Source: an uncultured Holosporaceae bacterium (GTDB lineage: Bacteria; Pseudomonadota; Alphaproteobacteria; CAISOG01). From it: 6,092 bases of DNA. Where the stretch lies: the NCBI GenBank assembly GCA_903887035.1, contig CAISOG010000100.1, forward strand, positions 1 to 6,092, read 5' to 3'. Below are positions 5,478 to 6,092 of the stretch, piece by piece. A program made the position numbers and the translations under genes. Under the pieces are notes generated by a model. That model did no database searches. It worked only from the letters and a program-made list of their open reading frames with translations, and had not been told where the DNA came from. Numbering within the stretch: position 1 is the stretch's first letter; the number at the start of each line of letters is the position of its first letter.

Positions 5478-5523
5478 ACCCTTGCGGGGGAGTCGGAGCG
5501 CGCCAGCGATTCGGTGGGGGGGT
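5474..5523. repeat. GC-rich repeat remnant overlapping the gyrA terminator
   Basis: The stretch has a small hairpin CTCC(A)CCC-TTGC-GGGGGAG (5474-5492), then GGAGCGCGCCAGCGATTCGGTGGGGG. This resembles the stem-and-tail layout of widely dispersed proteobacterial intergenic repeats. Its left arm (5474-5477) is also part of the gyrA terminator stem, so the two hairpins are alternatives. I recognise the style, not a named family. Confidence 0.35.
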
Positions 5524-5547
5524 TCCGCAGGATATTCGCGCTTATCC

Positions 5548-5624
5548 CCACCTCAGTGTTGTCATCTTCACCCTAACATCTCATGGATCCCCCGCATTCG
5601 CGGAGGATGACAGCCTGAGTGTGG
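5548..5624. repeat. Imperfect palindromic intergenic element (nested hairpins)
   Basis: Outer arms at 5548-5566 and 5606-5624 are imperfect inverted repeats: CCAC, CTCAG and TGTCATC match, with small bulges between. Near the right arm lies a hairpin ATCCCCCGC (5587-5595) / GCGGAGGAT (5600-5608) with loop ATTC and one mismatch. The core GGATCCCCCGC...GCGG...GGATGACA resembles a palindrome found in many copies in alpha- and betaproteobacterial genomes. It lies in the 3' untranslated region of gyrA. From here to the gyrA stop (5625-5686) I see nothing further. Confidence 0.55.
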
Positions 5625-5686
5625 ATAGAACGAACCTATACGCCCTAGAGATTAGTTGCCTAACCCCTATAACTTACCAAAAACCC

Positions 5687-6092
5687 TTAAAGCAACGGTT
5701 CTTGCATGGGTAGGGCTGCGGCAGGCGCGGTCGTCTCATCCTCCGTTTCGGCTACAATTCGGGATACCGAAACGACGCGGTCGTTTTCCTCGAATTTGAA
5801 CAGCGTTACCCCCTGGGTGCGGCGACCAGCAATGCGGATGCCATTGACAGGGCAACGAATCATCTGACCCGCGTTGGTAACCAGAATGATTTCGTCATTG
5901 TCATGCACGGGGAAGCTGTCGATAACCTTACCCACCTTGGGCGTCACCTCCATCGTCAAAATACCGCTGCCACCCCGGCCAGTGGTGCGATAGGCATAGG
6001 CGCTGCTGCGTTTACCAAAGCCACCCTCCGTCACCGTTAGGATAAACTGCTCCTGGTTTTGCAACTGTTGGGTCAGTTCATCACTGATGGTC
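5687..6092 (-). CDS. gyrA: DNA gyrase subunit A, C-terminal end (5' part beyond window)
   Basis: GyrA is the DNA cleavage and rejoining subunit of gyrase, the A2B2 type II topoisomerase that introduces negative supercoils. Its C-terminal beta-propeller wraps DNA. The minus-strand frame is open to the window edge (reading TISDELTQQLQNQEQ before the first GyrA blade motif), so the TTG at 6064 is not a real start. Visible are GGFGKRSSAYAYRTTGRGGSG and later DEIILVTNAGQMIRCPVNGI and RIAGRRTQGVTLFKF, the repeated strand signatures of the last propeller blades. VVSVSRI and an acidic, Ala/Pro-rich tail ending MQEPLL follow. The tail is shorter and less acidic than in some enterobacterial GyrA. The wording of the last blades resembles alphaproteobacterial GyrA. 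A strong terminator lies about 210 bases past the stop. Confidence 0.96.
   Translation of the reverse strand, partial: TISDELTQQLQNQEQFILTVTEGGFGKRSSAYAYRTTGRGGSGILTMEVTPKVGKVIDSFPVHDNDEIILVTNAGQMIRCPVNGIRIAGRRTQGVTLFKFEENDRVVSVSRIVAETEDETTAPAAALPMQEPLL

Noticed and set aside
5410..5713. Two small plus-strand frames (66 and 82 residues) in the gap before gyrA
   Set aside because: They run through palindromic repeats and the gyrA terminator, and have no protein-like composition.

Overview
The window looks like chromosomal DNA of a Gram-negative bacterium, most likely an alphaproteobacterium. That lineage call is an inference: the GyrA tail (reading IRIAGRRTQGVTLF) looks alphaproteobacterial to me, the coding DNA is GC-rich, a zinc-binding protein carries a Sec-type signal peptide, and the last intergenic region holds a GC-rich palindromic repeat containing GGATCCCCCGC...GCGG, a type common in Proteobacteria. 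Both window ends cut through conserved housekeeping genes.

Layout. (1) 1-795, plus strand: the C-terminal part of S-adenosylhomocysteine hydrolase (ahcY), its 5' end outside the window. (2) 861-1910, minus strand: a complete Fic-family enzyme, convergent with ahcY, with an N-terminal autoinhibitory motif, a full HPFxxGNGRxxR active site and a C-terminal winged-helix-like domain. (3) 1911-2060: a divergent intergenic region with a helically phased array of ACCCGATTAT-like units abutting the Fic start codon. The array contains two TATAAT boxes for the Fic gene. (4) 2061-3095, plus: a ZnuA-like periplasmic zinc-binding protein with a natural run of six histidines and an acidic loop whose DNA is a canonical G-quadruplex motif. 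No permease or ATPase gene is next to it. (5) 3139/3169-5309, plus: a thioredoxin-like plus NHL beta-propeller protein resembling animal NHLRC2. It is broken into two reading frames near 4971-5001 by an apparent one-base loss, so its C-terminal domain lies in another frame. (6) 5310-5686: noncoding DNA with a branched structure ending in a T-run, a clear minus-strand terminator for gyrA and several palindromic repeat pieces. (7) 5687-6092, minus: the C-terminal tail of DNA gyrase subunit A.

The genes do not form one operon. ahcY and gyrA are housekeeping. The Fic gene and znuA are divergent and share one control region. The NHLRC2-like gene has a plausible promoter of its own. The strongest lead for something undescribed is the Fic protein with its DNA-binding-like tail and the phased repeat array at its own, possibly leaderless, promoter: this looks like an autoregulated, self-inhibited Fic module. 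The next is the frameshifted NHLRC2-like gene, which is either a sequencing error, a recent pseudogene or an unusual recoding event.
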